Below are positions 1 through 6,160 of a stretch of DNA of 6,681 bases, piece after piece; position 1 is the first letter of the stretch, and every line of letters starts with the position of its first letter. The stretch spans positions 1-6,681 of the forward strand of contig JARJMV020000150.1 of assembly GCA_029335935.2 (NCBI GenBank). The letters run 5' to 3'. This DNA comes from a bacterium. GTDB taxonomy: Bacteria; Armatimonadota; Fimbriimonadia; Fimbriimonadales; GBS-DC. The translations under genes and the position numbers were made by a program. The notes under the pieces were generated by a model, which saw only the letters and a list, made by a program, of their open reading frames with translations, ran no database searches and was not told the origin of the DNA.

Positions 1-4
1 CCCC

Positions 5-240
5 GCCGACAGCACTCGCGACCCCCCCCCCCCCGCCGCCCCGCCGCACCCGCCGACGACACGCACCCACCCGCGGAGCGTCGGCGTCCCCGCCGACGAC
101 ACGCACCAACCCGCGTAGCGTCGGCGTCCCCGCCGACAGCACTGGCGACGCACCAAACCGCGTAGCGTCGGCGTCCCCGCCGACGACACGCACCAAACCG
201 CGTAGCGTCGGCGTACCCGCCGACGAGCCTGCGACGCTGG
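5..240. repeat. Tandem array of about 40-bp hairpin-forming GC-rich units
   Basis: Units beginning GCCGAC follow head to tail at 52-91, 92-131, 132-178 and 179-218. A partial unit lies at 5-21 and a diverged end unit starts at 219. Three units are 40 bp. The third is 47 bp because it carries AGCACTGGCGACGCACC where the others have GACACGCACC, and the partial unit at 5 is of this longer type. Each junction is an inverted repeat, CGTCGGCG, four bases, CGCCGACG (79-98, 166-185 and 206-225, with a 7-bp version at 120-137). The 40-bp period is not a multiple of three and no credible reading frame covers the array, so it is not a protein repeat. It resembles REP/BIME-type intergenic elements in general form. 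I do not recognise a named family. Confidence 0.85.
22..34. repeat. Homopolymer run of 13 C
   Basis: Thirteen consecutive C residues interrupt the first, partial repeat unit, followed by a CCGCC-rich stretch to about 50. The run lies in no gene. It could be a slippage-prone tract or an assembly error in a repeat. Confidence 0.8.
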
Positions 241-258
241 GAATGACATCGCGCCTGT

Positions 259-278
259 GCTTGGACTGAAGTCCAAGC
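259..278. promoter_or_regulatory. Perfect 9-bp-arm palindrome upstream of the oxidoreductase gene
   Basis: GCTTGGACT, two bases (GA), then AGTCCAAGC form a perfect inverted repeat. It ends 6 nt before the Shine-Dalgarno sequence and 20 nt before the start codon of the oxidoreductase. The position and two-fold symmetry suit a repressor operator. The tiny loop makes an RNA hairpin less likely without opening the central pairs. It could also be just the tail of the intergenic repeat region. I see no convincing -35/-10 pair near it. Confidence 0.45.
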
Positions 279-284
279 CACATT

Positions 285-292
285 AAGGAGGT
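285..292 (+). promoter_or_regulatory. Strong ribosome binding site of the oxidoreductase gene
   Basis: AAGGAGGT is a near-complete anti-16S match six bases before the ATG at 299. It fixes that start codon and predicts efficient translation. Confidence 0.85.
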
Positions 293-298
293 GCTACT

Positions 299-1462
299 AT
301 GCCAAAACGGAAACTCAATGTCGCGCTGATTGGCTATCAGTTCATGGGCAAAGCGCACAGCAACGCCTATCGGCAAGTGCGTTACTTCTTCCCCGAGCTG
401 GAGTATGAACCCGTGTTGAAGGTAATCTGCGGTCGCCACGAGGAGCGCGTGCGCGCCGCCGCCGAGAAGTATGGCTTCGAAGAGTACGCCACCGACTGGC
501 AACAGGTGGTTGCCCGCGAAGACATCGATATCGTGGATGTCTCCACGCCGGGCAACCTGCACGCGCCCATTTCGATAGAAGCTGCCAAGCACGGCAAGGT
601 GGTGCTGTGCGAGAAGCCACTTGCCAACAACCTCGCCGAAGCCCGTGCGATGGTGCAAGCCGTCGAGCGGCACAAAGTCAAGCATGGCGTGTTCTTCAAC
701 TATCGCAAAGCCCCCGCTGTGAGCTACGCGAAGCAACTCATTCGCGAGGGCGTGATTGGCGAGATTTATCACTTTCGCGGAACCTACCTGCAGGACTGGA
801 TTGTTGACCCGAACTTCCCGCTGGTGTGGCGTCTGCAGAAAGACATCGCTGGCTCGGGCGTGCATGGCGACCTGAACGCGCACATCATCGACCTTGCGCG
901 CTGGCTGGTCGGCGAGATTAGCGAAGTGTGCGGTATGATGCACACCTTCATCAAGCAGCGCCCGCTACAAGCAGCGGTGGACGACCGTCTCGGCGGGCAA
1001 GCCAGCACCGAGATGGGCGAGGTGACCGTCGACGACGCGGCGATGTTCCTCGCGCGGTTCGAAAACGGCGCGATTGGCACTTTCGAAGCCACGCGCTTCG
1101 CGCTGGGACGCAAAAACTACAATCGCTTCGAAATCAACGGCTCCAAAGGAAGCCTCGTGTTCAATCTGGAGCGCATGAACGAACTCGAACTCTATCTGGA
1201 GACCGACCCGCCCGGCATGCGCGGCTTCCGCACCATACAGGTCACGGAGAGCGTGCATCCCTACATCAGCGCGTGGTGGCCCGCAGGGCATATTATCGGC
1301 TACGAGCATACCTTCACGCACTGGGTGCGCGACGCGCTGGAGGCAATCGGCAAGGACGAGCTGCCCTCGCCGAACTTCTACGATGGGCTCAAGTGCCAAG
1401 CGGTGCTGGAGGCGGTGGAAATCGCCGCCAACGAGCGACGCTGGGTCGCTGTGCCAGAGTAG
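299..1462 (+). CDS. Gfo/Idh/MocA-family NAD(P)-dependent oxidoreductase
   Basis: This is a 387-residue cytoplasmic dehydrogenase of the Gfo/Idh/MocA family, whose members oxidise or reduce sugars, inositols and related polyols with NAD(P). An N-terminal Rossmann fold (about residues 5-130) starts with the beta strand NVALIG. The family lysine lies in C-E-K-P (K106). The C-terminal substrate domain carries G-D-L-N-A-H-I-I-D, giving D191 and H195 as the expected catalytic partners of K106. The dinucleotide loop reads G12-Y-Q-F-M-G17, so the middle glycine of the usual GxGxxG is Gln. Length is normal for the family and the start is set by a strong ribosome binding site. The gene appears to stand alone, with repeats upstream and a hairpin plus a new promoter downstream. 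The substrate cannot be told from the sequence, and no sugar transport or catabolic gene lies beside it. Confidence 0.93.
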   Translation: MPKRKLNVALIGYQFMGKAHSNAYRQVRYFFPELEYEPVLKVICGRHEERVRAAAEKYGFEEYATDWQQVVAREDIDIVDVSTPGNLHAPISIEAAKHGKVVLCEKPLANNLAEARAMVQAVERHKVKHGVFFNYRKAPAVSYAKQLIREGVIGEIYHFRGTYLQDWIVDPNFPLVWRLQKDIAGSGVHGDLNAHIIDLARWLVGEISEVCGMMHTFIKQRPLQAAVDDRLGGQASTEMGEVTVDDAAMFLARFENGAIGTFEATRFALGRKNYNRFEINGSKGSLVFNLERMNELELYLETDPPGMRGFRTIQVTESVHPYISAWWPAGHIIGYEHTFTHWVRDALEAIGKDELPSPNFYDGLKCQAVLEAVEIAANERRWVAVPE

Positions 1463-1471
1463 CCAAGACAG

Positions 1472-1516
1472 CCCCCCAAGTGTTCCCCTTACTGCGTAGG
1501 GGGAACGCGAGGGGGG
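1472..1516. repeat. GC-rich palindromic element, copy 1
   Basis: An inner stem GTTCCCC (1482-1488) pairs with GGGGAAC (1500-1506) around an 11-base loop containing ACTGCGTA. An outer stem pairs CCCCCC (1472-1477) with GGGGGG (1511-1516). The element starts 10 nt after the oxidoreductase stop and ends 25 nt before the TATAAT box of nadA. The reverse complement of its 25-bp core matches the element at 6359-6383 at 23 positions, and in both copies four bases then GGGGGGC follow the core. It could help end transcription of the oxidoreductase gene, but no T run follows on the + strand, so I call it a dispersed repeat. Confidence 0.7.
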
Positions 1517-1540
1517 TAGCAAAATAGCGGCCCCATCGGG

Positions 1541-1546
1541 TATAAT
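1541..1546 (+). promoter_or_regulatory. -10 box of the nadA promoter
   Basis: This is a perfect TATAAT. The best -35 candidate, TAGCAA at 1517-1522 with an 18-bp spacer, is weak (3 of 6 bases). Transcription from here would start near 1552-1555, about ten bases before the folded leader at 1563. The whole leader structure would then be transcribed with little else ahead of it. Confidence 0.6.
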
Positions 1547-1562
1547 TAAGGCGCCACATACG

Positions 1563-1605
1563 GCGATGGACAACATCCCCGCGGGCACCACCCGCTGTTC
1601 ATCGC
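1563..1605 (+). promoter_or_regulatory. Candidate NAD+-I (nadA-motif) riboswitch-like leader, single domain
   Basis: Seen directly: GCGAUGGAC (1563-1571) pairs with GUUCAUCGC (1597-1605) as a 9-bp P1 with one G-U pair. The bulge AACAUCCCC (1572-1580) follows, then P2 GCGGG/CCCGC (1581-1585 with 1591-1595) capped by CACCA, and a lone U1596 opposite the bulge. From memory, domain 1 of the published NAD+-I riboswitch from an acidobacterium has the same order: P1, AACAACCCC, P2, single U, P1. Such switches control nadA, and the next gene here is nadA. The fold ends six bases before the AGGAG of nadA, so effects on translation are plausible. Differences are that P2 is a plain hairpin without the distal internal loop I remember, and that I see no second AACANCCCC domain. 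The homology is inferred; the fold and gene context are observed. Confidence 0.6.
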
Positions 1606-1611
1606 AACGGC

Positions 1612-1616
1612 AGGAG
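1612..1616 (+). promoter_or_regulatory. Ribosome binding site that sets the nadA start
   Basis: AGGAG stands nine bases before the ATG at 1626. The in-frame ATG at 1566 lies inside P1 of the leader fold and has no comparable site, so 1626 is the better start. Confidence 0.7.
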
Positions 1617-1625
1617 TGTAAAGCC

Positions 1626-2708
1626 ATGAAGAACCCGACTTTGCCAGCAGATTTGAACCTGCAGGTGGAACTGCCGACGATTATGCCGCGTTCCAAGACG
1701 CGCCCGTCAGTGCGCTCTACGGCTGCCCAAGCCGCCATCGAGCAGGACAGCGAGATCCCCTCCCTGACCGAGCAAGAGCTTATCGAGCGCGTAAACCAAC
1801 TGCGTCAGGAGCGCCATGCGGTCATCCTCGCCCATAACTACCAACTGCCCATCATTCAAGATTTGGCCGACTTTGTGGGCGATTCGCTCCAGCTCTCGCA
1901 GCAGGCGGCGCAGACCGACGCGCCCGTAATCGTGTTCTGCGGCGTGCATTTCATGGCGGAGACGGCCGCGATTCTCTGCCCGGACCGTACCGTGCTGATA
2001 CCCGACCCTGAAGCGGGCTGCTCGCTCGCGGCGACTGTGACTGCCGACGAGGTGCGCCAGTGGAAAGCGAACCACCCCAACGGCGTCGTGGTGGCGTATG
2101 TGAACACCAACGCCGATGTGAAAGCCGAAGCCGACTACTGCTGCACCTCCAGCAACGCCGTGAAAGTCGTGCAGTCTATCCCAGAGGATCAAGAGATCCT
2201 GTTCCTACCTGATATGTTTCTGGGGCTGTATGTGCAGCGGATGACAGGGCGTAAGGTGCATCTGTGGCTTGGCGAGTGCCATGTACATGCAGGGTTCCGC
2301 GCGGAAGACATCGTGAACGCGCTTCAGCGATACCCCGACGCCGACCTGCTGCTGCACCCCGAGTGTGGCTGCGTGAGCCAGTGCATGTTCGCCTTAGCGT
2401 CGGGCGACCTGCCGACCGACCGCACCTTCGTGCATAGCACGGGCGGTATGGTGCGCCATGTGCGCGAGTCGCGCGCGCCCATCCACCTCGTGGCGACGGA
2501 GGTGGGTATGCTACACCGCCTGCGCAAAGAGGCGCCACACAAGGAGTATATCCCTGTGAAGGCAGACGCGATTTGCGAGTATATGAAGACCATCACGCTG
2601 CCCAAGCTCTACCGCGCGCTGCGCGACATGGTGTATGAGGTGCGTGTGGAAGAACCCATCCGCAGCCGCGCCCGCTTAGCCATCGACCGCATGCTGGAGG
2701 TCGTATAG
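1626..2708 (+). CDS. nadA: Quinolinate synthase NadA
   Basis: NadA condenses iminoaspartate with dihydroxyacetone phosphate to quinolinate, the precursor of NAD, using an oxygen-sensitive [4Fe-4S] cluster in the cytoplasm. From ATG 1626 the protein has 360 residues. Family signatures in order are AHNYQLPIIQD, GDSLQLSQ, FCGVHFMAETA, PDMFLG, GECHVHAGF, HPECGC, TEVGMLHRL and CEYMKTITL. The three cluster cysteines are expected at C105, C218 and C317, a wide spacing like the longer Bacillus-type enzymes. The first 45 or so residues are poorly conserved, and a later ATG at 1683 is possible but has no better ribosome binding site. An upstream in-frame ATG at 1566 falls in the folded leader and is rejected. 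nadB and nadC are not in the window. The gene seems to be first in an operon with the Trm112-like gene 5 nt downstream, and is probably controlled by the leader. Confidence 0.96.
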   Translation: MKNPTLPADLNLQVELPTIMPRSKTRPSVRSTAAQAAIEQDSEIPSLTEQELIERVNQLRQERHAVILAHNYQLPIIQDLADFVGDSLQLSQQAAQTDAPVIVFCGVHFMAETAAILCPDRTVLIPDPEAGCSLAATVTADEVRQWKANHPNGVVVAYVNTNADVKAEADYCCTSSNAVKVVQSIPEDQEILFLPDMFLGLYVQRMTGRKVHLWLGECHVHAGFRAEDIVNALQRYPDADLLLHPECGCVSQCMFALASGDLPTDRTFVHSTGGMVRHVRESRAPIHLVATEVGMLHRLRKEAPHKEYIPVKADAICEYMKTITLPKLYRALRDMVYEVRVEEPIRSRARLAIDRMLEVV

Positions 2709-2713
2709 GGGCG

Positions 2714-2941
2714 ATGGTGAACCCCGAACTGCTCGCGATATTGGCATGCCCCGCCTGCGAGGAGCGACCGCCGTTGGAGCGGCGCGGCGACTACTTGGTC
2801 TGCATGCAGTGCCGACGCGCCTACCCCATTCGCGAGGGCATCCCCGCGCTGCTGGAAGAGGAGTCGCTCCCGCTGGAGGCGGTTTTGGGAAAGGACGCCC
2901 ACGGGCCCCTAAGCGAAGCGCCCCCTTTCGCCGATAATTAG
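2714..2941 (+). CDS. Trm112-like (UPF0434/YcaR-type) zinc-ribbon protein
   Basis: This 75-residue protein has the pattern of the bacterial Trm112-like family: LLAILACPAC near the N terminus, LVCMQC, then AYPIREGIPALL. Four cysteines in two CxxC pairs (C12/C15 and C30/C33) would bind one zinc. In eukaryotes and archaea Trm112 activates methyltransferases that modify tRNA, rRNA and release factors. The bacterial relatives are mostly uncharacterised, so any role as a methyltransferase partner is by analogy. The last 25 or so residues (acidic, then Pro/Ala-rich) lie outside the conserved part. It starts 5 nt after the nadA stop with only a weak purine-rich AGGGGCG before the ATG, so translation probably depends on nadA. 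Length is a little above the 60-70 residues usual for the family. Confidence 0.85.
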   Translation: MVNPELLAILACPACEERPPLERRGDYLVCMQCRRAYPIREGIPALLEEESLPLEAVLGKDAHGPLSEAPPFADN

Positions 2942-2958
2942 GCGAGGGCGTCTCGGCT

Positions 2959-4158
2959 ATGCCAGAACGTGTGCTCATCGTGGATGACGAGGAGGATTTG
3001 CGCTATATCTACACACGGCAGTTGCGCGGTGATGGCTACCTGCTGGATACCGCCGTCGACGGCGCGGATGCCATCGAGAAAATCCGCGCCCACGAGTACG
3101 CCGTGATTTTGACAGATATGCGCATGCCTCGCAAAGACGGGCTTGCCGTGATTGCCGCCGCGCGCGAGCATCTGCCCGAAGCGGAGATTATCGTGCTGAC
3201 AGGGCACGGCTCGCTGGAGAACGCGCTACAGGCGTTCAAGGCAGGCAACATCTTCGAGTACCTGCTCAAGCCGTTGGACGATATCGGCGTGCTGAACACG
3301 GTGGTCGCCCGTGCGATTGAACGACGCAACCTGCGCAAGCATAATCGCGAGCTGTTCGAGCAGCTGCAACGCGCCTACGAAGAGCTGCGCCAGAAGTCGG
3401 AGGCGCTCATCCAGCAGGAGAAGATGTCGGCGATTGGCGCGTTGGCAGCAGGCGTGGCGCACGAGTTGAATAACCCTCTCACCGCCGTCGTCGGCTTCGC
3501 GCAACTGCTCGCCGAGAAGCTACAAGCCCACCGCCCCGACAACTGGAGCGACGCCGAGTATGAGCGCGTGCAGCAAGCGTTGGAGCATCTGGTCGCAGGC
3601 GCGCACCGCTCGCGCGACATCGTGAGCAGTTTACTGCGCTTTGCACGCGCCTCTAAGCCCGACGCGCGGAGCCTCGTGGAGATCAATCAGGTGCTGCGCG
3701 ATTCGTTTATCTTCACAGAACATCTCCTGCTGCGACACGGTATCGCGCTGGAGAAGCATCTGGCGCCCGACCTGCCGCCCGTGTGGGGCAACATGGCGCG
3801 ATTGCAACATGTGTTCACGAACTTACTGATTAATGCGCAGCAAGCAACGCCGAGCGGCGGCGTGGTGCGCGTGACCAGCGAACCGTGCGAAGCGCCCAAA
3901 GGCGTGTGGGTGCATGTGGAGGATACGGGCGAGGGCATCCCCCCCGAGGCGCTGGAGCAAATCTTCGAGCCGTTCTACACACGCAAAGCCGAAGGCACTG
4001 GCTTGGGGCTGTCTATCGCCAAGCAGATTGTACAAGAGCACGGGGGCGAAATCCGCGTCGTGAGCGAGCTGGGCAGCGGCTCGCGCTTCTCAGTGTTCCT
4101 GCCTGCGACCGACGCGCAGAGCGCCCCACTGCCCCAACAAGAGCGGCAGACTGCCTAA
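2959..4158 (+). CDS. Receiver-histidine kinase protein (N-terminal REC, HisKA, HATPase_c)
   Basis: This is a soluble 399-residue signalling protein. Residues 1-120 are a CheY-like receiver with acidic pair D9/D10, phosphoacceptor D53 in TDMRMP, T81 and K104-P. Residues 118-155 are a charged heptad-like linker, likely a coiled coil. The HisKA dimerisation domain has phosphoacceptor H168 in GVAHELNNPL. The ATPase domain shows the N box around N292 (NLLINA), G1 DTGEG starting at D322, an F box FEPFY, and G2 GTGLGL starting at G346. All key residues are present, so it should be active. There is no membrane segment, PAS or GAF domain and no output domain. It most likely takes a phosphate on its own receiver and passes signal to another partner encoded elsewhere. 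It starts 17 nt after the Trm112-like stop with a weak ribosome binding site. Target and signal are unknown, and a link to NAD metabolism rests only on position. Confidence 0.92.
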   Translation: MPERVLIVDDEEDLRYIYTRQLRGDGYLLDTAVDGADAIEKIRAHEYAVILTDMRMPRKDGLAVIAAAREHLPEAEIIVLTGHGSLENALQAFKAGNIFEYLLKPLDDIGVLNTVVARAIERRNLRKHNRELFEQLQRAYEELRQKSEALIQQEKMSAIGALAAGVAHELNNPLTAVVGFAQLLAEKLQAHRPDNWSDAEYERVQQALEHLVAGAHRSRDIVSSLLRFARASKPDARSLVEINQVLRDSFIFTEHLLLRHGIALEKHLAPDLPPVWGNMARLQHVFTNLLINAQQATPSGGVVRVTSEPCEAPKGVWVHVEDTGEGIPPEALEQIFEPFYTRKAEGTGLGLSIAKQIVQEHGGEIRVVSELGSGSRFSVFLPATDAQSAPLPQQERQTA

Positions 4159-4742
4159 TTCGGCGGCGGTGGGAAGTCCAACACCGAGACGGGCACTTCG
4201 AAGACCCGGCCCGTTTGCGTGTCGGTAATCACCAGGCGCGTCGCGCCGCGACTGACGCCCGTTAGGCGCGCCGAGTTGCTGCCGAGCCGCTGCGCCGTCG
4301 CGATGCTCGGCTGGCGCGTCGACCACACGAAGTCAGCACGAACGATGTCGTTGGTCTGTAAATCGCGCAGGCTGGCGGCGACCGTAATCGACTCGCCCGC
4401 CCAGACCTCTATCACGACAGGATTCGTCTCGAGGCGGTAGCGGCTCAAATCGTACTGCACGGCGCTTACCGCCCCTGCCAAGACCGCGAACTCCTGCGCC
4501 ACAATCTGCCCGTTGCTGAGGGTGGTTTCGACGCGGATGCGGTGGGTGCCCGGCGGCAGTGTGATGCTCTGTGGGTTCGCCACTTGTTGCCCGTTGAGAA
4601 ACACTCGCGCGCCAAGAGGACTCCCCGAAACCGCCAGCGAGAAGGTGGCCGTTCCGCCGCCTCCGCCCCCTGAACACGACAGAAGGCTCAGCCCCAGCAG
4701 CGTGCCAAGCATTATCGGTGCTACTCGCCATCTCATCACCAT
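4155..4742 (-). CDS. Putative lipoprotein with PEGA-like and Ig-like regions
   Basis: This is a 195-residue secreted protein of unknown function. A basic start (RWR) and a hydrophobic stretch lead to L-L-S-C23, a usable though not ideal lipobox, so it is probably a lipid-anchored envelope protein. A six-glycine run follows the cysteine. Residues 33-72 look like a PEGA domain (short strands, GARVFLNG, then LPPGTHRIRV). Residues 108-190 look like a bacterial Ig-like (BIG2-type) domain with FVWSTRQPSIATA and GVSRGATRLVI. Both are wall- or surface-associated folds. The tail ends in four prolines. A GAGGAG site (4756-4751) eight bases before the ATG supports the start. The gene lies 12 nt after asnS, and its last codon overlaps the convergent kinase gene. 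Domain names are my reading of weak patterns, and the lipoprotein call is firmer. Confidence 0.78.
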   Translation of the reverse strand: MVMRWRVAPIMLGTLLGLSLLSCSGGGGGGTATFSLAVSGSPLGARVFLNGQQVANPQSITLPPGTHRIRVETTLSNGQIVAQEFAVLAGAVSAVQYDLSRYRLETNPVVIEVWAGESITVAASLRDLQTNDIVRADFVWSTRQPSIATAQRLGSNSARLTGVSRGATRLVITDTQTGRVFEVPVSVLDFPPPPN

Positions 4743-4750
4743 TTTGGACG

Positions 4751-4756
4751 CTCCTC
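4751..4756 (-). promoter_or_regulatory. Ribosome binding site overlapping the asnS stop codon
   Basis: On the minus strand GAGGAG serves the lipoprotein gene, and its first two bases are the last two of the asnS TGA. A ribosome terminating on asnS therefore sits on this site, which favours coupled translation of the two genes. Confidence 0.7.
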
Positions 4757-6146
4757 AAAACTCCGCGTTTCCCGGCGTGCGCGGGAACGGGATGACATCG
4801 CGAATGTTTTTCATACCGGTCAGGTACATCATCATCCGCTCGAAGCCCAGCCCGAAGCCCGAATGGGGTGCGCTACCGTACTTGCGGAGATCTAAGTACC
4901 ACCAATAGTCTTGTTCGTTCAATCCCGATTCGCGAATGCGTTGCAACAGCACATCGTAGCGTTCCTCGCGCTGGCTGCCGCCGATAATCTCGCCGACGCG
5001 CGGTACCAGCACATCCATCGCTCGCACTGTGCGCTCGTCGTCGTTGAGACGCATGTAGAACGCCTTAATCGCGCGTGGATAGTCGGTCACAATCACGGGC
5101 TTTTTGAAATACTCCTCGCTGAGGTAGCGTTCATGCTCGGTCTGCAGGTCGTTGCCCCACACGGGCGGGAACTCCCAGTCGCGCGATGCCGCTTGCAGGA
5201 TCCGTATCGCCTCAGTGTAGGTGATACGCTCAAATCGTGATTCGGCGACATGCTGCAGCGTCGCCAGCACGGTGTTCTCGATGCGCTGATTGAAGAACTC
5301 TAAATCTTCCTGACAGTGGTTCAGCACATAACGAATAATGTATTTGAGAAATTCTTCAGCAAGATTGGCGTTGTCTTCGAGTTCGTAGAACGCCATTTCG
5401 GGCTCAATCATCCAGAATTCGGCGAGGTGGCGGGGGGTGTTGCTGTTCTCGGCGCGGAAGGTCGGTCCGAAGGTGTAGACTTTGCCGAACGCGAGGGCGA
5501 AGATTTCCGCCTCGAGTTGCCCGCTGACGGTTAGGTAGGTCGGTTTCTCGAAAAAGTCTTGGCTGTAGTCGATAGCGCCGTCGGGCGTGCGCGGCAAGTT
5601 CTGCAGGTCGAGCGTAGTGACTCTGAACATCGCGCCTGCGCCCTCGCAGTCGGAGCCTGTGATGATGGGCGTATGCACATAGAGGAAGTCGCGCTCTTGG
5701 AAGAACTGGTGGATGGCATAGGCGAGGGCGTTGCGCACGCGAAACACTGCGCCGAAGGTGTTGCCCCGCACGCGCAGGTGGGCAATCTCGCGCAGGTACT
5801 CGAACGAATGCCCTTTCTTCTGCATCGGGTAGGTTTCCGAGTCGGCTGTGCCGAAGAGGCGCAGTTGCTGCAGTTTGAGTTCCACAGGCTGCTTCGGCGC
5901 AGGTGACTCGACCAGTGCGCCCACCGCCTCGATACACGCGCCCGTAGTCACTTGGTGGAGCGTGGCATCAGGCACGACGCCCGCCTCTACCACGACCTGG
6001 AGACTCTTGAAGCGCGAGCCGTCGTTGAGCTCGATGAAAGAGACGCCTTTGGAGTCGCGTCGCGAGCGCACCCAGCCGCGTACCTTCAGCAGGCTACCGA
6101 CGGGCTGCTCGTATGCCTGCTTCACGGAGACCAGTTTGGGTTCCAT
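4755..6146 (-). CDS. asnS: Asparaginyl-tRNA synthetase
   Basis: AsnS charges tRNA(Asn) with asparagine in the cytoplasm using ATP. It is a class IIb synthetase. From ATG 6146 the protein has 463 residues, close to the 466 of E. coli. An N-terminal OB-fold anticodon domain (about 1-110, with [10 protein letters not shown]) precedes the catalytic core. Motif 1 is near 135-160, ending HTPII. Motif 2 contains [15 protein letters not shown] (F230 onward). Motif 3 is [18 protein letters not shown] with E436-R437, and the C terminus is PRTPGNAEF. Motif 2 and the tail separate it from aspartyl-tRNA synthetases. The frame stays open to an ATG at 6302, but those 52 extra residues match nothing in the family and read through GC-rich intergenic sequence. 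No clear Shine-Dalgarno precedes 6146, and a TACAAT lies 8 nt upstream. A real AsnS suggests direct charging of tRNA(Asn), not only the transamidation route. Confidence 0.96.
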   Translation of the reverse strand: MEPKLVSVKQAYEQPVGSLLKVRGWVRSRRDSKGVSFIELNDGSRFKSLQVVVEAGVVPDATLHQVTTGACIEAVGALVESPAPKQPVELKLQQLRLFGTADSETYPMQKKGHSFEYLREIAHLRVRGNTFGAVFRVRNALAYAIHQFFQERDFLYVHTPIITGSDCEGAGAMFRVTTLDLQNLPRTPDGAIDYSQDFFEKPTYLTVSGQLEAEIFALAFGKVYTFGPTFRAENSNTPRHLAEFWMIEPEMAFYELEDNANLAEEFLKYIIRYVLNHCQEDLEFFNQRIENTVLATLQHVAESRFERITYTEAIRILQAASRDWEFPPVWGNDLQTEHERYLSEEYFKKPVIVTDYPRAIKAFYMRLNDDERTVRAMDVLVPRVGEIIGGSQREERYDVLLQRIRESGLNEQDYWWYLDLRKYGSAPHSGFGLGFERMMMYLTGMKNIRDVIPFPRTPGNAEF

Positions 6147-6154
6147 ACGATGCA

Positions 6155-6160
6155 ATTGTA
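6155..6160 (-). promoter_or_regulatory. Possible -10 box immediately before asnS
   Basis: On the minus strand TACAAT ends nine bases before the asnS ATG, so transcription would begin at or next to the start codon and give a leaderless mRNA. The nearest -35-like sequence (TTGCAC, 6188-6183) is 22 bp away, too far for a standard promoter. The call rests on the -10 match and the lack of a ribosome binding site. Confidence 0.35.

Noticed and set aside
52..218. CRISPR-like repeat array
   Set aside because: The 40-bp units abut with no unique spacers, and the similarity runs through the whole unit. No cas gene is present.
1472..1516. Simple intrinsic terminator for the oxidoreductase gene
   Set aside because: No T run follows the stem on the plus strand, and a nearly identical core occurs elsewhere at a place not fitting termination, so a repeat is the better description.
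928..1527. Plus-strand open frame of 199 codons overlapping the oxidoreductase
   Set aside because: It is an arginine-rich out-of-frame shadow of a conserved gene and runs into the hairpin element.
1566..1625. Upstream ATG start for nadA adding 20 residues
   Set aside because: The codons lie within the folded leader and have no ribosome binding site. The ATG at 1626 has AGGAG at proper spacing, and the added residues look non-coding.
965..1738. Long open frame on the minus strand across the end of the oxidoreductase gene and the nadA leader
   Set aside because: It is antisense to two well-supported genes, has no recognisable motifs, and is explained by high GC content.
4755..6146. Aspartyl-tRNA synthetase identity for the synthetase gene
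   Set aside because: Motif 2 with [11 protein letters not shown] and the PRTPGNAEF tail are typical of AsnS, and the length and lack of a GAD insertion also exclude bacterial-type AspS.
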